Positions 6,535 through 13,887 of a stretch of DNA of 17,404 bases are shown piece by piece; the stretch's first letter is position 1; every line of letters starts with the position of its first letter. The notes beneath the pieces are model-generated. The model was not told the origin of the DNA, did no database searches, and was given only the letters and a program-made list of their open reading frames with translations. Made by a program: the position numbers and the translations under genes. Origin of the DNA: Candidatus Nanoarchaeia archaeon (GTDB lineage Archaea > Nanobdellota > Nanobdellia > Tiddalikarchaeales > Tiddalikarchaeaceae). The stretch is from the NCBI GenBank assembly GCA_028704265.1, contig JAQVLH010000005.1:1-17404 (forward strand), written 5' to 3'.

Positions 6535-6708
6535 ATGCCAAGAATGGATAAAACAGGACCTAATGGAATGGGTCCAAGAACTGGAAGAGGTTTTGGAAAT
6601 TGCTATTGCAAGCCATGCAGATACAATTCAATTTCAAAAGAAGAAGAAAAGAAAATGCTTGAAGCTGATTTAGTAGAAATAAATAAAAGGATTAAGGAAC
6701 TAGAATAA
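6535..6708 (+). CDS. DUF5320 family protein, 57 aa
   Basis: The small protein opens with MPRMDKTGPNGMGPRTGRGF, the characteristic Gly/Pro-rich N-terminus of DUF5320 proteins. A short Cys-rich segment follows (CYCKPC, residues 23-28), then a C-terminal coiled coil. Proteins of this kind are often encoded beside DUF134 regulators and NifX/NifB-like iron-molybdenum cofactor-binding proteins in archaea and anaerobic bacteria, so a role linked to metal or redox has been suggested; the function is not established. The three cysteines could bind a metal. It has a strong Shine-Dalgarno and is followed after 3 nt by the DUF134 gene, so the two form an operon. Confidence 0.85.
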   Translation: MPRMDKTGPNGMGPRTGRGFGNCYCKPCRYNSISKEEEKKMLEADLVEINKRIKELE

Positions 6709-6711
6709 ATC

Positions 6712-6987
6712 ATGCCAAGACCAAGAATGCATAGAAGGATTTGCTGCTGCCAAAAAATTAATTACTACAAACCAGCAGGAGTTCCTTCCAATGAATTAGA
6801 GGAGATAACAATTATGTCAGATGAAATAGAGGCAATAAGATTATGCGATGCCGAAAAATTAGAACAGGATGAGGCTGCAAAAAAAATGAATGTTTCCCAA
6901 CCAACGTTTAGCAGAATATTAGGCTCAGCAAGGCATAAGATTGCAAAGGCAATAATTGAAGGCAAGGCAATAAAGATTGAAAAATGA
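6712..6987 (+). CDS. DUF134 family DNA-binding protein, 91 aa
   Basis: The sequence matches the DUF134 (COG1342) pattern: an MPRPRMHRRICC start, a Cys-rich N-terminus (C11-C13), then PAGVPSNELEEITIMSDEIE and a sigma-70 region 4-like helix-turn-helix (about residues 48-82, EKLEQDEAAKKMNVSQPTFS plus RIL). Family members are predicted transcription regulators and are often next to DUF5320 genes, as here. The cysteines may sense metal or redox state. Two copies of a 14-bp palindrome flank the promoter of this operon, so autoregulation is likely. It ends 6 bp from the convergent Lrp-type gene. Confidence 0.88.
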   Translation: MPRPRMHRRICCCQKINYYKPAGVPSNELEEITIMSDEIEAIRLCDAEKLEQDEAAKKMNVSQPTFSRILGSARHKIAKAIIEGKAIKIEK

Positions 6988-6993
6988 AATATT

Positions 6994-7437
6994 TTATTCT
7001 ATCAAAATATTTTTTTCTTTTATAGTGTTTAATATAATATTAGTCTCTGTTCTTTCAACGAAATCAAAGGTTTGAATCTTTTTAAGGAACGCATCCATCA
7101 TTCTCCTGTTTTTAAATTTTGCAATAATGATTGCATCAAAATTTCCTGTAACATCATAAACTGCAAAAACTCCTTTTAGCACTGCTATTTTTTGTTCAAC
7201 ATCAAATAATCTTCCTTTTGCAATTCTCATATGAATTAATACTTGAACATCATAGCCTATAGTTTCATAATCAATCTCTGTTGTGTAGGATTTTATTATT
7301 TTATTTTTCTCAAGCTCTTTTACCCTATTCATTATTGTCACTGCTGAGAGCTTTGTCTTAACTGCTATATCTCTGTATGATTGCTTGGAATTATTTATTA
7401 ATTCATTTATTATTTGCCTGTCTTTTTCATCAATCAT
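6994..7437 (-). CDS. Lrp/AsnC family transcription regulator, 147 aa
   Basis: An N-terminal winged helix-turn-helix (residues 3 to about 55: DEKDRQIINELINNSKQSYR, then DIAVKTKLSAVTIMNRVKEL) is followed by a RAM effector-binding domain (about 65-140) with the conserved turn VTGNFDAII (96-104). This is the standard full-length layout of feast/famine regulators, which sense amino acids such as leucine or glutamine and bind DNA as dimers or octamers. The gene is divergent from a 60-aa protein and glutamine synthetase, and their shared 137-bp spacer holds several palindromes. A role in controlling glutamine synthesis and its own expression is therefore plausible. The actual ligand cannot be told from sequence. 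Confidence 0.92.
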   Translation of the reverse strand: MIDEKDRQIINELINNSKQSYRDIAVKTKLSAVTIMNRVKELEKNKIIKSYTTEIDYETIGYDVQVLIHMRIAKGRLFDVEQKIAVLKGVFAVYDVTGNFDAIIIAKFKNRRMMDAFLKKIQTFDFVERTETNIILNTIKEKNILIE

Positions 7438-7574
7438 TGGTTAACACTTTTTAATTAATATATTTAATTATATAACATAATTTAATATATTTAAATATTA
7501 TCGTTTATTAATTTAACATTTGTTAATATTTTTAGTATTAAAATTAATATATTAAACATGTTTTATAATATTAT
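7438..7574. promoter_or_regulatory. Divergent lrp-glnA promoter region with palindromes
   Basis: The region is A/T-rich with two matching TATA boxes, each containing the core TTAATATATT. One reads on the minus strand at 7455-7467 (25 bp before the Lrp-type ATG) and one on the plus strand at 7544-7555 (a perfect palindrome, about 25 bp before the GTG at 7575). Palindromes outside the TATA boxes are TTAACA-TT-TGTTAA (7513-7526), AAACATGTTT (7554-7563, overlapping the plus-strand TATA/start interval) and GTTAAC near 7440-7445, next to the lrp start. TGTTAA half-sites recur. These are candidate sites for the Lrp-type protein; binding is inferred. Confidence 0.5.
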
Positions 7575-7757
7575 GTGCTAAGAGATTCATATCCTGATTC
7601 AGAAATTAATAAACTGGAAGAATGTCTAAGGAATAGTAAGATATCACAGGAATGGTTTTTAAAACATAAAGATGCTTCAAAAGAAGAATATTTAATCCTT
7701 CTTATAAGCAAAAATGAAGAGTTAGTATGTAATAATTATGAAAGAGATGATTTATAA
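7575..7757 (+). CDS. Small protein coupled to glutamine synthetase, 60 aa
   Basis: The product begins at GTG 7575 and is acidic and helical, with the segment KISQEWFLKHKDASKEEYLI near its centre and no signal peptide or membrane segment. The nearest ATG (7573) is in another frame and stops after two codons. A TATA box centred about 25 bp upstream supports a leaderless GTG start. The stop codon TAA overlaps the glnA ATG by one base (TAATG), so the two are translationally coupled. I do not recognise the family. Small proteins are known to bind and regulate archaeal glutamine synthetase (for example GlnK1 and the small protein sP26 in Methanosarcina), so a regulatory partner for GlnA is a fair guess, but no homology to those is visible. 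Confidence 0.65.
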   Translation: MLRDSYPDSEINKLEECLRNSKISQEWFLKHKDASKEEYLILLISKNEELVCNNYERDDL

Positions 7758-9082
7758 TGGAAAATGATGAAATTTACAAAAAATTAAAAGAGGACAATAT
7801 TAAATTTATTGAATTGGAATTTACAGACATCTTTGGAACTTTAAAAGCAATTGAAATACCAGTCTCTTGCATTAAAGAGGCTGTTGAAAAAGGAGTATGG
7901 TTTGACGGATCATCAATTAAAGGATTTTCAAGAATAAAAGAAAGCGACATGTATTTGAAGCCTGATTTAAGCACTTATGCAATTCTTCCATCAACAAATG
8001 ATTCAATAAAAACTGCAAGATTTTTATGCGATACTTATAATCCTAATGGTTCGCCATGCCTGTCAGATCCTAGAGTGCTTTTAAAAAAAATTATTGCTGA
8101 TTATAATAAATTAGGTTTTGAATTAATGGCCGGACCTGAGGTTGAATTTTATATGTTTAAAAAAGATGCAGCAGGAAAATTAAGCACCCCTGAATTTGAC
8201 AAAGGCTCTTATTTTGACTGCTCAAGCAATGACATTGGAAGCAATGTAAGAAAAGAAATAATGGTTGCTTTGAAATCATTCGGCATTGAATCTGAAAGAG
8301 CCCATCATGAAGTAGGAATTGGACAACATGAAATAGGTTTCAAATATGGCAATGTTTTAAGCACTGCTGATAAAGTTGTGACTTTAAAAAAAATAATTAA
8401 ATCAATAAGCAACAATCATGGATTAATTGCTTCGTTTATGCCTAAGCCTCTATATCAAAAAGCTGGAAGCGGAATGCATGTGCATTTTAGCGTTTTCAAA
8501 AACGGCAAAAACGCTTTTTTTGAAGATTCTGATAAAAATAAATTGTCAGATTTTGCAAAACATTTCATTGCAGGAATATTAAAATATATTAATGAATTTT
8601 GCCTATTGACAAATCCTACTATTAATTCTTATAAAAGATTAGTAAAAGGCTATGAAGCTCCTGTTTATGTCTGCTGGGGAAGCACTAACAGATCAGCATT
8701 AATCAGGATTCCGAGATTCACTCCTGGAAGAGAATCAAGCACAAGAGGAGAAATTAGATGCCCTGACCCTACAGCCAATCCTTATTTAATTTTTGCTGCA
8801 ATATTTAAGGCAGGAATGATTGGAGTTGAAAATAAGCTAAAATTGATGCCTGAAACAATGGACAGCGTATACACTAAAAGTTTGGATGAGCTTTCAAAAT
8901 TAGGTATAAAATTCTTGCCTGAATCAATTTTTGAAGCAATTGCTGAATTCAAAAACAGCGAATTCTCTAAAGAACTTTTGGGAAAAGAGCTTCACTCAAA
9001 GTTTTTAGAATTAAAAGAAAAGGATGCTGAAATATATAGAACGATAGTCACTGAATGGGAAATTGAAAAATATTTGGAATAA
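7757..9082 (+). CDS. glnA: Glutamine synthetase, type I (alpha-like)
   Basis: This enzyme makes glutamine from glutamate, ammonia and ATP and is the main entry point of ammonium. At 441 residues it matches the GSI-alpha length. Motifs in order are DGSSIKGF (50-57), metal-ligand Glu residues in AGPEVEF (125-131, E128 and E130), HHEVGIGQHEIGFKY (183-197, with E185 and E192), GSGMHVH (237-243), the glutamate/ATP segment NPTINSYKRLV then NRSALIRIP (286-319), and RGEIRCPDPTANPY (330-343). The adenylylation-site Tyr loop and the ~25-residue insertion typical of bacterial GSI-beta are not seen, so control by feedback or protein partners is more likely than adenylylation. It lies directly downstream of the coupled 60-aa protein and opposite an Lrp-type regulator. 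Confidence 0.95.
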   Translation: MENDEIYKKLKEDNIKFIELEFTDIFGTLKAIEIPVSCIKEAVEKGVWFDGSSIKGFSRIKESDMYLKPDLSTYAILPSTNDSIKTARFLCDTYNPNGSPCLSDPRVLLKKIIADYNKLGFELMAGPEVEFYMFKKDAAGKLSTPEFDKGSYFDCSSNDIGSNVRKEIMVALKSFGIESERAHHEVGIGQHEIGFKYGNVLSTADKVVTLKKIIKSISNNHGLIASFMPKPLYQKAGSGMHVHFSVFKNGKNAFFEDSDKNKLSDFAKHFIAGILKYINEFCLLTNPTINSYKRLVKGYEAPVYVCWGSTNRSALIRIPRFTPGRESSTRGEIRCPDPTANPYLIFAAIFKAGMIGVENKLKLMPETMDSVYTKSLDELSKLGIKFLPESIFEAIAEFKNSEFSKELLGKELHSKFLELKEKDAEIYRTIVTEWEIEKYLE

Positions 9083-9087
9083 AAATC

Positions 9088-9095
9088 TTTATTAA
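9088..9095 (+). promoter_or_regulatory. TATA box of the cation diffusion facilitator gene
   Basis: TTTATTAA is centred about 28 bp before the ATG at 9120, in the short gap after glnA, with no Shine-Dalgarno sequence. This implies a separate leaderless transcript rather than a glnA operon. Confidence 0.45.
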
Positions 9096-9119
9096 GCCGT
9101 TTTGGGATTATTATATTAA

Positions 9120-9983
9120 ATGATTAAGCAAAAAAAGGCGGAAAAGGCGATAATTATCTCTTCAGGAGTTTCTTTTTTCCTGTTCGCATTAAAGCTTATT
9201 GCAGGATTATTGACTAACGGGATTGTTTTAATAAGCGAAGCTCTTGACAGCTTTACTGATTTATTGTCAATGATAGGCTCTTTTATAGGAATAAGAATTT
9301 CAAAAAGAAAGCCCAATAAAGAATTTAATTATGGTTTTGGAAAGGCTGAAAATATTGTTTCTTTTTTGATTTCAATACTTATTATTGCTGCAGCAATAAA
9401 TATTGGAAAAATGGGCTATGATTCTTTTTTTTCAATTGTTTTAATTGAAAATAGTTTCTTGGCTTACCTTGCAGGCTTTTCTTCAATGGTTGCTTCAGCA
9501 TTTCTTTCATATTATTTATATATTAAAAGCCATGAATTAGGAAATGAATTATTGTTTATTAATTCTAGAGAAAGGCTTGCTGATGTTTTCAGGGGATTCA
9601 TCGTTATCGTTTCAATATATTTTCATGACTCTGGAATATTTTATGTTCAGGGAATTGTCACAATTGTTATTTGCCTGGCAGTTTTATTCATAGGCCTTAA
9701 TTCTTTGGTGATTTCAACAAAAGGACTTATGGACAGCTCTCCTGATAAAAAAATAATTGAAAGGATTAATAAAATAATTGAAAATAATCCGAAAGTCGCA
9801 GGCTTTCATGATTTAAGACTTAAAAAATCAGGCTCATACATTTTTGGAGATGTTGAAATACATGTCAATAAAAAATATTCATTGAAAGAAGCCCACAGCA
9901 TAGCTGATGATATAGAAAAAAATATTAAAAAAGAATTTTGTGAGATTGCCTCTTTTATAATCCACGTTGAGCCTAATGAATAA
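9120..9983 (+). CDS. Cation diffusion facilitator (CDF) family transporter
   Basis: CDF proteins are dimeric metal/proton antiporters of the cytoplasmic membrane that export divalent metals. The 287 residues fit the family: six membrane helices (about 12-32, 35-60, 78-95, 113-134, 155-170, 178-198) and a cytosolic ferredoxin-like C-terminal domain (about 205-285, ending HVEPNE). TM2 has ISEALDSFTDL with D43-x3-D47, followed by the loop FNYGFGKAENIVSF that matches the CDF consensus. In TM5 the usual H/D-x3-D pair is replaced by E151-x3-D155 in SRERLADV. The ligand set therefore looks fully acidic, which argues against a classic zinc exporter and would fit iron, manganese or another substrate; this is inference. 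Confidence 0.88.
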   Translation: MIKQKKAEKAIIISSGVSFFLFALKLIAGLLTNGIVLISEALDSFTDLLSMIGSFIGIRISKRKPNKEFNYGFGKAENIVSFLISILIIAAAINIGKMGYDSFFSIVLIENSFLAYLAGFSSMVASAFLSYYLYIKSHELGNELLFINSRERLADVFRGFIVIVSIYFHDSGIFYVQGIVTIVICLAVLFIGLNSLVISTKGLMDSSPDKKIIERINKIIENNPKVAGFHDLRLKKSGSYIFGDVEIHVNKKYSLKEAHSIADDIEKNIKKEFCEIASFIIHVEPNE

Positions 9984-9986
9984 AAG

Positions 9987-9994
9987 TTTTTTAA
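9987..9994 (+). promoter_or_regulatory. TATA box of the Hef-like helicase gene
   Basis: TTTTTTAA is centred about 27 bp before the ATG at 10018. This supports ATG 10018 over the upstream in-frame TTG at 10009, which would lie closer than usual to the box. Confidence 0.55.
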
Positions 9995-10017
9995 CCTTAA
10001 ACTGAATCTTGTTATGC

Positions 10018-11541
10018 ATGGATTTTTTTAAAAAAAAGCCAGTATTAAGGCTTTATCAGGAGAAAATTTTATCTGAAGCATCAAAATCCAATTGTTTAGT
10101 TGTTCTTCCTACAGGACTAGGAAAAACCATTGTAGGACTGTCATTATCCGCATTAATGCTTGGAAAAGAAGAAAGAAACTTTGTGTTGTTTTTAGCACCA
10201 ACTAAACCTTTAGTTGAACAGCATAAAAATTTTTTTAGCGAATTCTTTAATTTTGAAGAAAAAATAATCTCAGTTAGCGGAAACATTAGCCCTTCTGAAA
10301 GGGAGAAAGATTACAAAAATGCCAAAATTATTTTTGCAACCCCTCAAACAATACAGAATGATTTAATTATTAAGAGGCTGAATCTGGAAAAATGCTGCCT
10401 TTTGGTTTATGATGAATGCCACAGAGCAGTGGGGGATTACGCTTATACTTTCATCAGCCAGGTTTATAAGTCTCAGAGAAAAAACATTAAAGTTTTGGGA
10501 TTAAGCGCCAGCCCAGGAAGCGACAAGGATAAGATTTTGGAAGTTTGCAAAAACCTTTTTATTGATAATATAATTTATAAAAGCGAAAGCGACGCTGATG
10601 TTGTTCCTTATATTAATAAAAAAGAGATTGAATTAATTGAATTAAAATTGCCTAAAGAATTGGAAGAGATTAAAAAAATGCTTGAAATAAGCCTTAAAAG
10701 TAAGCTGGAAATAATGAAAGAGGCAAAATTTACCAATACCTCCGACCTTAACAGGATTAATAAAAAAACTTTTTTAATGCTTAATTCTGAAATTTCAAAA
10801 AAAATCAAGGAAACAAATGATGCCGGATTGTTTAAATTTATCAGCCTTAATTCTGAAATAATAAAAACCCTTTATTGCCTGGAATTATTGCAAACACAGG
10901 GAGTTACTCCATTGGCCGCTTATTTTCTTGAATTAAAAAATCATTTAAATATTAAAAGCAATTCAAATCTTTTCAAGGATGATGATTTTAGAATGGCAGT
11001 GCTTAAAGCATTTGATATTGAAGGTAAAGTTGAGCATCCGAAATTTGAAAAAATGAAATTAATGGTTCTTGAAAATTTAAAAAATGATTCAAAATTTATT
11101 ATTTTCACGCAATTTAGGGAGACTGCCAGCAGGATTGTTAAATATTTAAAATCAGACATGGTTAAGCCTGCTTTATTTGTCGGCCAGGCAGGAAAAGATG
11201 GATTAAACCAAAAAAAGCAATTAAATGTAATAAGGGAATTTGAAAATGGGGAATATAATGTCTTGGTTGCAACAAGCGTTGCAGAGGAGGGTTTGCATAT
11301 CCCTAGCGTTGATTTCGCAATATTTTTTGAGCCCGTTCCAAGCGGACTTAGGATGATTCAAAGGAAGGGAAGGGTCGGAAGAGTTAAGATTGGAAGAGTT
11401 TTTGTCATGTATACTAAAGGATGTATTGATGAAAAATACTTATTTGTAAGCAGGTCAAAGGAAAAAAGAATGAAATATGCTATTGATGAAGCTAAAGAAT
11501 TTCTTGAGAGCAGAAAGCAAAAAAATTTGGGTGATTTTTAA
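10018..11541 (+). CDS. Hef-like superfamily 2 DNA helicase (helicase half of split Hef)
   Basis: The protein is related to Hef/FANCM helicases, which remodel stalled replication forks and branched DNA using ATP. Visible motifs are Walker A LPTGLGKT (30-37), motif Ia APTKPLVEQH (60-69), the ATPQTIQND segment (107-115), the DEAH-type box DECH (132-135), SASPG (163-167), and in the second domain IIFTQFRETA (361-370), FVGQAGKDG (387-395), ATSVAEEGLHIPSVD (418-432) and QRKGRVGR (448-455). The region between the RecA domains (about 200-340) matches the Hef-specific helical insertion. Complete Hef proteins of Euryarchaeota also carry a C-terminal ERCC4 nuclease; here the protein stops after 507 residues and the nuclease is the next gene, 2 nt downstream. 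The ATG at 10018 is preferred to TTG 10009 by TATA spacing. Confidence 0.92.
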   Translation: MDFFKKKPVLRLYQEKILSEASKSNCLVVLPTGLGKTIVGLSLSALMLGKEERNFVLFLAPTKPLVEQHKNFFSEFFNFEEKIISVSGNISPSEREKDYKNAKIIFATPQTIQNDLIIKRLNLEKCCLLVYDECHRAVGDYAYTFISQVYKSQRKNIKVLGLSASPGSDKDKILEVCKNLFIDNIIYKSESDADVVPYINKKEIELIELKLPKELEEIKKMLEISLKSKLEIMKEAKFTNTSDLNRINKKTFLMLNSEISKKIKETNDAGLFKFISLNSEIIKTLYCLELLQTQGVTPLAAYFLELKNHLNIKSNSNLFKDDDFRMAVLKAFDIEGKVEHPKFEKMKLMVLENLKNDSKFIIFTQFRETASRIVKYLKSDMVKPALFVGQAGKDGLNQKKQLNVIREFENGEYNVLVATSVAEEGLHIPSVDFAIFFEPVPSGLRMIQRKGRVGRVKIGRVFVMYTKGCIDEKYLFVSRSKEKRMKYAIDEAKEFLESRKQKNLGDF

Positions 11542-11543
11542 AA

Positions 11544-12149
11544 ATGATAATTGTTGACAACAGGGAATTTCGAAGCAAAACAGTAAAAGAATTGTTTAAA
11601 AACGGAATTGACATCAGCCCTGGACAATTAAGTGTTGGCGATTACATCATTGGGGATGTGTGCATTGAAAGAAAAAGCCTTAAAGACTTTTATGACTCAA
11701 TTATTGACAAAAGAATTTTTGAGCAGCTAAAAAGCATTAAAAGTAATTATGAAAAAAGATTATTGATAATTGAGGGTGAAAGCGGCGAAAGGAATATTCA
11801 TCCTAATGCAATAAAGGGTATGATTGCAAGCATAATGATTGATTATAAAATTCCAATAATATTTTTAAAAAATCCGCAAGAAACTGCAGAGTTTTTGGGA
11901 GTGATTGAAAAAAGAATGCAAAAAAAAATTGAGCCCATTATTGCTGTTAAGAAAGAAAAAAATGATTATGATTCAGCAATTAATATGCTATGCAGCATTC
12001 CTGGAATAGGATTAAAAAATGCAAATAAATTGATTGAACAATTTAAATCTATTAAAAAAATATTATGCGCTGATGAAATCAGTCTTGCTGAAATCTTGGG
12101 CGAAAAAAGCGCAAAAAATCTGATTAAATTACTTGATAAAGAATTTTAA
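11544..12149 (+). CDS. ERCC4/XPF-type structure-specific nuclease with HhH domain (nuclease half of split Hef)
   Basis: The N-terminal nuclease domain starts IIVDNRE (D5) and continues with VGDYII (31-36) and IERKSLKDF (41-49), giving the GD-x(n)-ERK-x3-D catalytic signature of XPF/Mus81/Hef nucleases (D33, E42, R43, K44, D48). The C-terminal ~55 residues form a tandem helix-hairpin-helix region with LCSIPGIGLKNANKLIEQF (149-167), used for dimerisation and DNA binding. At 201 residues it equals the nuclease part of full-length Hef. These enzymes cut the 3'-flap side of branched DNA and act as dimers. It is translated right after the helicase (2-nt gap), so the pair probably reconstitutes Hef activity as separate subunits. 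Its stop codon overlaps that of the convergent kinase gene by 4 bp. Confidence 0.92.
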   Translation: MIIVDNREFRSKTVKELFKNGIDISPGQLSVGDYIIGDVCIERKSLKDFYDSIIDKRIFEQLKSIKSNYEKRLLIIEGESGERNIHPNAIKGMIASIMIDYKIPIIFLKNPQETAEFLGVIEKRMQKKIEPIIAVKKEKNDYDSAINMLCSIPGIGLKNANKLIEQFKSIKKILCADEISLAEILGEKSAKNLIKLLDKEF

Positions 12150-13840
12150 GCTGTTGGCAGTATTATTTTTACTGTTGTTCCTTTGTCTTTTTCGCTTTTT
12201 ATTTCCATTTTTCCGCTGTGCGCCTGTATTATCATTTTCGCGATTAATAATCCTATTCCGAAGCCTTTTCTTAATTCGCTTGAGTCTATTTTTGCCAAGT
12301 ATGAGCTGTCAATTATTTGCTTAATTAATTCTTTGCTTATTCCTTTTCCTTTGTCAGTTATTGTTATTATTGCGTTTTTGTCTTTTTCGCTTATTTCTAT
12401 TTCCACTTCTTTTTTTGAATACTTTAAAGCATTCTCAATTATGTTATTGGCTGCCTCTATCATCTGAGATTCATCAATCAAAACCTCTGAATCTTTAATT
12501 ATTTTCATTTTAATTCTCGCATCTTTCATTAAATTTTTTGAAAAATTTGACAGCTTCCTTTTTTCCATGTTTATTTTTGACTGCGTTTTTATCTGCGTCA
12601 GCCTGATAGTTTTCTCAATTAATTCTTTCAAGTTTTCGGAGTTGAATATTATTTTTTCAATATACTCATTCGCTTTCTCTGACTTAACCATACCTTTAAG
12701 CTCATTAGAATACCCTATTATTGGCATCATAGGCTGCCTTAATTCATGAGAAACCCGGGTAATGAATTCTTCTCTTAAATTAGTTATTTCTTTCTCTTTC
12801 TTTGCCTGAGCTTTCAAATTTTCATATTCTCTTATTTTTGTAACATCTTTAACGCTTAATATTAATCCAATATTAACATTATTTACTATCATTTTTTTAA
12901 TACTTGAATTATAATATAAAGGCATGCCTTCAGATATTGAAAATTCTGAATCGTTTTCAATATCAAGCTTTGTATTTTTTAAAATATCCTTGGCATTCAT
13001 GCCGTTTTTAAAAGTTTTAATTCCAAGCTTTTTTGACAGCTCTAATGCTTTTTTATTGAAATCAACTATTTCCCCTTTCTCATTCAAAATTAACAATGCG
13101 TCATTAAGCTCGTCAAATACCTCCTTTCTTGCCAGAGGAGATAGGTTTAAAAATTTATAATTTAAAAAGCTGAAAAGAAAAGAAAAAGCTGTTATTGTAA
13201 AAGAAAAAATTGTCAAATCAGATTGAAAATTCAGATTGAAAAGATTCAGAGAGAAAAACATGTTTGAAACAAAAGGAACTGTTATACCTATTAACAACAT
13301 CAGTATTTGATTTTTATAAATATAATTTTTTTCTAAAAGTTTTTTTAAAAGCAAAAAAGAGGAAAATAATACCATACCATAATTATAGAAAAGAAATACA
13401 AAACCTGCAGGCCCCCTTTCTGTTATTAATGAAGAAAGCTCTGTTTGAAATACTTGCAGCACTTGGGTGCTTGAAAAATACCACAGATGATATTCATTGG
13501 TTATAAGCAAAATTACTGCAATAACATTTAAATAAAGTATATGATAAAATTTTTTGACATCCTTTTCTTCCAAATAATTTAAGACAAAAATTAAAATAAA
13601 AAAAGGCAAAAGTATCAAAAAAGAATAATAAAGCTTTGAGAAAAATATTGTATAAAATTCTGATTTTGATAAAAGCTCAAGTATTTTGAAAAATGAAAGC
13701 AAAAAACAGTTTACCATCAAGATTAAAAAATATTTTACTATATTATTTTTTATCTTTGAATTAAGATATAAAATAAATATGAAAAATATAATCCCGCTAA
13801 GAATATGGGGAGTTATATACAAAAAAGATGCAAAATCCAT
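12146..13840 (-). CDS. Membrane sensor histidine kinase, 7TM type, copy 1 (564 aa)
   Basis: Residues 1-235 form about seven membrane helices of the 7TM histidine-kinase sensor type. A PAS-like domain (about 240-340, EVFDELNDALLILNEKGEIV at 240-259) and a short coiled coil follow. The DHp helix carries SHELRQP with phospho-acceptor H365. The ATP-binding domain has NIIENALKYS (466-475), DKGKGIS (496-502) and GFGIGLLIAK (526-535), so the catalytic set is complete. There is no receiver or output domain and no response regulator gene in the window, so it is an orphan kinase here. From about residue 389 to the end it is identical in DNA to the second kinase at 14384, while the sensor halves have diverged. 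It shares a 47-bp promoter spacer with the divergent archaeosortase-like gene. The ligand is unknown. Confidence 0.92.
   Translation of the reverse strand: MDFASFLYITPHILSGIIFFIFILYLNSKIKNNIVKYFLILMVNCFLLSFFKILELLSKSEFYTIFFSKLYYSFLILLPFFILIFVLNYLEEKDVKKFYHILYLNVIAVILLITNEYHLWYFSSTQVLQVFQTELSSLITERGPAGFVFLFYNYGMVLFSSFLLLKKLLEKNYIYKNQILMLLIGITVPFVSNMFFSLNLFNLNFQSDLTIFSFTITAFSFLFSFLNYKFLNLSPLARKEVFDELNDALLILNEKGEIVDFNKKALELSKKLGIKTFKNGMNAKDILKNTKLDIENDSEFSISEGMPLYYNSSIKKMIVNNVNIGLILSVKDVTKIREYENLKAQAKKEKEITNLREEFITRVSHELRQPMMPIIGYSNELKGMVKSEKANEYIEKIIFNSENLKELIEKTIRLTQIKTQSKINMEKRKLSNFSKNLMKDARIKMKIIKDSEVLIDESQMIEAANNIIENALKYSKKEVEIEISEKDKNAIITITDKGKGISKELIKQIIDSSYLAKIDSSELRKGFGIGLLIAKMIIQAHSGKMEIKSEKDKGTTVKIILPTA
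12159..12677. repeat. 519-bp perfect direct repeat, copy A (kinase 1 catalytic region)
   Basis: Every base from 12159 to 12677 matches 14400-14918 (offset 2241) in a line-by-line comparison. The copy covers the second half of the DHp region and the ATP-binding domain of kinase 1. Identity continues at about 93% for the next ~120 bp (nine differences between 12678 and about 12800) and then falls away. The other edge is just after the stop codon of the nuclease gene. Identity at third codon positions points to recent gene conversion or duplication. Confidence 0.95.
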
Positions 13841-13854
13841 AATTACAATAATCT

Positions 13855-13871
13855 TTATTAATTTTTAATAA
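13855..13871. promoter_or_regulatory. Symmetric TATA element between kinase 1 and the archaeosortase-like gene
   Basis: TTATTAATTTTTAATAA has 7-bp perfect inverted arms around a TTT centre. Its centre (13863) is 25 bp before the plus-strand ATG at 13888 and 23 bp before the minus-strand ATG at 13840. One element could therefore serve as the TATA box in both directions, giving two leaderless messages that compete for one site. Confidence 0.5.
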
Positions 13872-13887
13872 TATTGATTGTGTTATT

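Noticed and set aside
7558..7581. Short frame ATG 7558 to TAA 7581 before the 60-aa gene
   Set aside because: It is only seven codons and partly overlaps a palindrome. A regulatory upstream frame is conceivable, but the TATA spacing favours a transcript starting at or near 7575, which would not contain it.
10009..10017. TTG start for the Hef-like helicase
   Set aside because: It adds only three residues, lies too close to the TATA box, and ATG 10018 fits the usual spacing of leaderless genes in this window.
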